Of a stretch of 16,758 nt of DNA, positions 14,428 through 16,758 are shown one piece after another. A program made the position numbers and the translations under genes. The stretch lies in assembly GCA_013151535.1 (NCBI GenBank), contig JAADIC010000136.1, positions 1-16,758 of the forward strand. Reading direction: 5' to 3'. Within the stretch, counting starts at the first letter, position 1, and each line of letters begins with the position of its first letter. The notes beneath the pieces were generated by a model. The model worked only from the letters and a program-made list of their open reading frames with translations, was not told the origin of the DNA and searched no databases. Origin of the DNA: Alphaproteobacteria bacterium. Lineage in GTDB: Bacteria > Pseudomonadota > Alphaproteobacteria > Rhodobacterales > Rhodobacteraceae.

Positions 14428-15054
14428 ATGGATATCAACATTCAGAAATTTCTTGAAGAGCCGCTGAACACGGACCCTTACGAATTTATCGAAGTCAAGG
14501 ATTTTGTCGCCAAACCGGCGCTCGATGCGGCCCGTGCGGCCTATCCCGAGGTGCCCGGCCCCGGCTCGCACCCGTCGCCCGGTTTGAAGATCGAAGGGGC
14601 GTTCAGCACTTTGGTGGATCAGTTGCGCGGCCCCGAATTTGAGAAAGCGGTCGAGGAAAAGTTCAACATCGATCTGACGGGCCGCCCGACCATGTACACC
14701 GTGCGCGGCTTTTGCCGGGCGCGCGACGGCAAGATCCACCCGGATTCCAAGACCAAGATCATCACGGTTCTTCTGTACATGAACGACGACGATTGGGACA
14801 GTTCCGGCGGCCGGCTTCGCGTCCTGCGCAGCCCCACCGATCTTGAGGATTATGTGGCCGAGATCGAACCCAAAGGCGGCACGCTGGTGGTTTTCAAGCG
14901 TGAAGACCATTCATGGCACGGGCATCATTCGTTTGAAGGCCAGCGCCGGGCAATCCAGGTGAACTGGGTTCTGGATCAGGGCGTGGTCGATCACGAGCAA
15001 AGCCGCCACAGGTTTTCATCCAGGCTGAAAAAACTGTTCGGCAAAAAATCCTGA
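14428..15054 (+). CDS. 2-oxoglutarate/Fe(II)-dependent oxygenase (prolyl-4-hydroxylase-like fold)
   Basis: A 208-aa cytosolic protein with the double-stranded beta-helix signature of 2OG-Fe(II) oxygenases, which hydroxylate a substrate while decarboxylating 2-oxoglutarate. The metal triad is visible as H104-x-D106 (KIHPDSKTK) and a distal His, probably H164 in SWHGHH. The 2OG-binding Arg is R174, ten residues later (GQRRAIQVNW). The LLYMNDDDW...GGRLRVL strand between them is typical. There is no signal peptide; the basic C-terminal tail ends KKLFGKKS. The ATG at 14428 follows AGGAG by 6 nt; in-frame ATGs at 14356 and 14407 lack this. It is followed 52 nt later by the MBOAT gene, so the hydroxylated substrate may be a sugar, lipid or amino-acid substituent used in the same surface pathway. 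The substrate is unknown. Confidence 0.85.
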   Translation: MDINIQKFLEEPLNTDPYEFIEVKDFVAKPALDAARAAYPEVPGPGSHPSPGLKIEGAFSTLVDQLRGPEFEKAVEEKFNIDLTGRPTMYTVRGFCRARDGKIHPDSKTKIITVLLYMNDDDWDSSGGRLRVLRSPTDLEDYVAEIEPKGGTLVVFKREDHSWHGHHSFEGQRRAIQVNWVLDQGVVDHEQSRHRFSSRLKKLFGKKS

Positions 15055-15091
15055 CCGCCAGCGCGCCTGACCGCCCGTGCGGATGATTTTT
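15051..15091 (+). other. Short direct repeat and weak hairpin between oxygenase and MBOAT genes
   Basis: CTGACCGCC occurs at 15051-15059 (over the oxygenase stop) and 15067-15075. A 4-bp CCGC/GCGG stem (15071-15082) is followed after four bases by TTTTT (15087-15091). It could be a leaky attenuator between the two genes, but the stem is too short to call a terminator. Confidence 0.2.
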
Positions 15092-15106
15092 CTTAAGGTT
15101 TTTTGA

Positions 15107-16600
15107 ATGGTCTTTGCCTCGAACATTTTTATCATGTTTATGGCTGTGGTCCTGCCGGTTTTCGCGATCATCACCCGCAAATATCCCGCCAGCGGCAAGC
15201 ATATCCTGATCGTGCTGTCGCTGTTTTTCTATTCTTACTGGTTGCCGATCTATCTGGTGCTGATCCTGGCCTCGATCGGGTTCAACTTCGCGCTCGGCTC
15301 GTGGGTTCTGAACCAGAAAGACCAGCGAAAACGCAAATGGGTTACCGGGCTCGGCATCGCCGCCAACCTGTTCCTGATCGGCTATTTCAAATATTACGGC
15401 TTTTTCGTCGAGAATATCTATGCCGCTTTTGGTATCGACAAAACCGTCGCCAAGATCGCATTACCCTTGGGCATTTCGTTTTTCACCTTCCAGCAAATTT
15501 CGTTTCTGGTCGAGGTTTATAAACGCCATGTGGACGAGGTTGATTTCATCAATTACGTCCTGTTCATCAGCTTTTTCCCGCAACTGATCGCGGGCCCGAT
15601 TGTAACCCAAGACGAAATGCTGCCCCAGTTGCGGCGCAAGAAACGCTGGCGGATACGGCCCGATTATTTCTCGCTCGGCTTCTTTTTGTTTTCAGTTGGC
15701 CTGTTCAAAAAATCCGTACTGATTGATCCCTATGTGCCGTTCATCGACATCGTGTTTGACCACGCGGCGGCTGGGAATCTGATCTCGTTCGTGGATGCCT
15801 GGACCGGCGCGATTGGCTATAGCTTCCAGATTTATCTCGATTTCTCAGGCTATTCCGACATGGCGCTGGGGCTGGCCCTGCTGTTTGGCCTGCGCCTGCC
15901 TGTCAACTTTTTCTCGCCCTACAAGGCGGCAAGTATTCGCGAGTTCTGGCGGCGCTGGCATCTGACGTTAAGCCGGTTTTTGCAAAGCTACCTTTATATC
16001 CCGTTTGGCGGTTCGCGCCACGGCCAGACCCGCACGGTGCTGGCTTTGATGGGCACCATGACGCTGGGCGGGCTATGGCACGGGGCTGGCTGGCAGTTTA
16101 TTGTCTGGGGGGCATTGCACGGGGCGATGCTGGTGGTGAACCACTTCTGGGCCAAAATCATCAGGGCCAGCGCATTTCTGTCATGGCTTAGCAAACGCAT
16201 GTTTTACCGCGCCTTCATGGTTGTCCTCACTTTCGCTGCCTTGGCCGTTACGTGGGTGTTTTTCCGCGCGGATTCAGTAGAAAGCGCCTGGCGGATTGTG
16301 CAAGGCATGATGGGGTTGAACGACGTGCGCTCGGTCACGTCTTTTGGCAAGGGCATCGCCGTCGCCTTCCCGCTTTATTTCATTTTCGTCTGGGCGTTCC
16401 CCAATTCGGTGCAGATCACCCGGCGCTTTCCGATTGCGCTCAGAACCGAACCATTTGCCGACAAAATGCGCCTGAACCGCCGCTTCCGCTGGCTTGAATT
16501 TCGCTTTAACCTGTTCTGGGCGATCTTCTCGCTGGTGCTGTTTCTGGCGGGTTGGTTCTCGCTTTCAAACCTCAGCCCGTTCATTTATTTTCAGTTCTAG
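15107..16600 (+). CDS. MBOAT family O-acyltransferase (AlgI/DltB-like)
   Basis: A 497-aa polytopic inner-membrane protein. MBOAT proteins move an acyl group (often acetyl) across the membrane for O-acylation of a polymer. About 10-12 hydrophobic segments are visible from residue 4 onward. The signature block is intact: LPVNFFSPYKAASIREFW, RRWHLTLSRFL (H285), YLYIPFGGSR, and LGGLWHGAGW with the invariant catalytic H325. Length matches AlgI-type proteins (about 460-520 aa). The ATG at 15107 follows AAGG by 8 nt. Only 8 nt separate it from the next gene, which starts with a signal anchor as expected for the AlgJ/AlgX/DltD-like partner. No alginate polymerase genes are in view, so the acylated polymer is probably another exopolysaccharide. 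Confidence 0.95.
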   Translation: MVFASNIFIMFMAVVLPVFAIITRKYPASGKHILIVLSLFFYSYWLPIYLVLILASIGFNFALGSWVLNQKDQRKRKWVTGLGIAANLFLIGYFKYYGFFVENIYAAFGIDKTVAKIALPLGISFFTFQQISFLVEVYKRHVDEVDFINYVLFISFFPQLIAGPIVTQDEMLPQLRRKKRWRIRPDYFSLGFFLFSVGLFKKSVLIDPYVPFIDIVFDHAAAGNLISFVDAWTGAIGYSFQIYLDFSGYSDMALGLALLFGLRLPVNFFSPYKAASIREFWRRWHLTLSRFLQSYLYIPFGGSRHGQTRTVLALMGTMTLGGLWHGAGWQFIVWGALHGAMLVVNHFWAKIIRASAFLSWLSKRMFYRAFMVVLTFAALAVTWVFFRADSVESAWRIVQGMMGLNDVRSVTSFGKGIAVAFPLYFIFVWAFPNSVQITRRFPIALRTEPFADKMRLNRRFRWLEFRFNLFWAIFSLVLFLAGWFSLSNLSPFIYFQF

Positions 16601-16608
16601 GGGGCGTT

Positions 16609-16758
16609 ATGAGCTCGATCATCAGCACAGCCAGCAAGACCTCAAAACGCCATTTCCGGCGCATCATGTCGTTGTTGCTGGTGGTGATCGTGGTGATTGT
16701 GACCGCCAACAATCTGACGTTTTATCTGATCCGCGCACCGAAAAATGTCGGCATGGCG
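16609..16758 (+). CDS. N-terminus of a membrane-anchored protein, probable MBOAT partner (cut by window edge)
   Basis: Only 50 codons are present; the gene continues past the right edge. ATG 16609 follows AGGGGG (16599-16604), 8 nt after the MBOAT stop, so it is translationally close and in the same operon. The visible part has a basic N-terminus (KTSKRHFRR), a hydrophobic segment at about 20-36 (SLLLVVIVVIVTANN) and then FYLIRAPKNVG, i.e. a type II anchor with the rest in the periplasm. In MBOAT operons this position is commonly taken by an SGNH-hydrolase-type acetyltransferase (AlgJ/AlgX/DltD-like). That identity is inferred from context, as no catalytic motif lies in the window. Confidence 0.7.
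   Translation, partial: MSSIISTASKTSKRHFRRIMSLLLVVIVVIVTANNLTFYLIRAPKNVGMA

Noticed and set aside
14272..14910. Minus-strand frame continuing 213 codons upstream of the glycosyltransferase, making an apparent 534-aa protein.
   Set aside because: It is antisense to the well-supported 2OG oxygenase gene. The family-like GT2 sequence starts at 14271 with its own Shine-Dalgarno sequence, and the extension shows no domain.

Overview
The window is a chromosomal stretch from a Gram-negative bacterium, most likely an alphaproteobacterium of the Rhodobacterales (Roseobacter) type. The evidence is moderate-to-high GC content, short Shine-Dalgarno sequences, and proteins that read like that group (glyA ending in ...PIYEGM, a CbbY-like HAD protein, MBOAT/AlgI-type acyltransferase). 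This assignment is inference, not a database result. No rRNA, tRNA, CRISPR array, transposase or phage gene was seen. Fourteen protein genes are supported: thirteen complete and one cut by the right edge.

Layout. (1) 66-692: a TetR-family regulator with a near-perfect dyad next to its own promoter. It converges on a CbbY-like HAD protein (699-1478, minus) that has lost several catalytic residues. (2) 1606-6183, all minus: a membrane-anchored M20 metallopeptidase, glyA (serine hydroxymethyltransferase) and a group II PLP-dependent decarboxylase. (3) 6231-7656: an operator-like intergenic region reading into two small secreted-protein genes in tandem. The first looks like an Inh-type protease-inhibitor barrel fused to a bacterial SH3-like domain; the second is unknown and starts with TTG. 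(4) 7657-7905: a convergent spacer with GCTAGC-based repeats, related to a palindrome upstream of glyA. (5) 7906-9558 (minus): a catabolic-type acetolactate synthase homologue, divergent from a glycerophosphodiester phosphodiesterase (9676-10437). (6) 10519-13305: a large exported divergent subtilase with an internal insert and a C-terminal TPR-like region. (7) 13306-16758: a GT2 glycosyltransferase (minus), divergent from a 2-oxoglutarate/Fe(II) oxygenase, then an MBOAT O-acyltransferase and the start of a membrane-anchored protein that is probably its AlgJ/AlgX/DltD-like partner.

How they may work together. Most of the left and centre is ordinary metabolism in single genes or short operons (one-carbon metabolism, amine or amino acid decarboxylation, pyruvate condensation, phospholipid headgroup recycling). 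The parts most likely to hold undescribed biology are the right-hand surface-glycan module (glycosyltransferase + hydroxylase + O-acyltransferase), the subtilase-TPR protein, the Inh/SH3 secreted protein with its companion, the degenerate HAD protein, and the dispersed GCTAGC octamer repeats.
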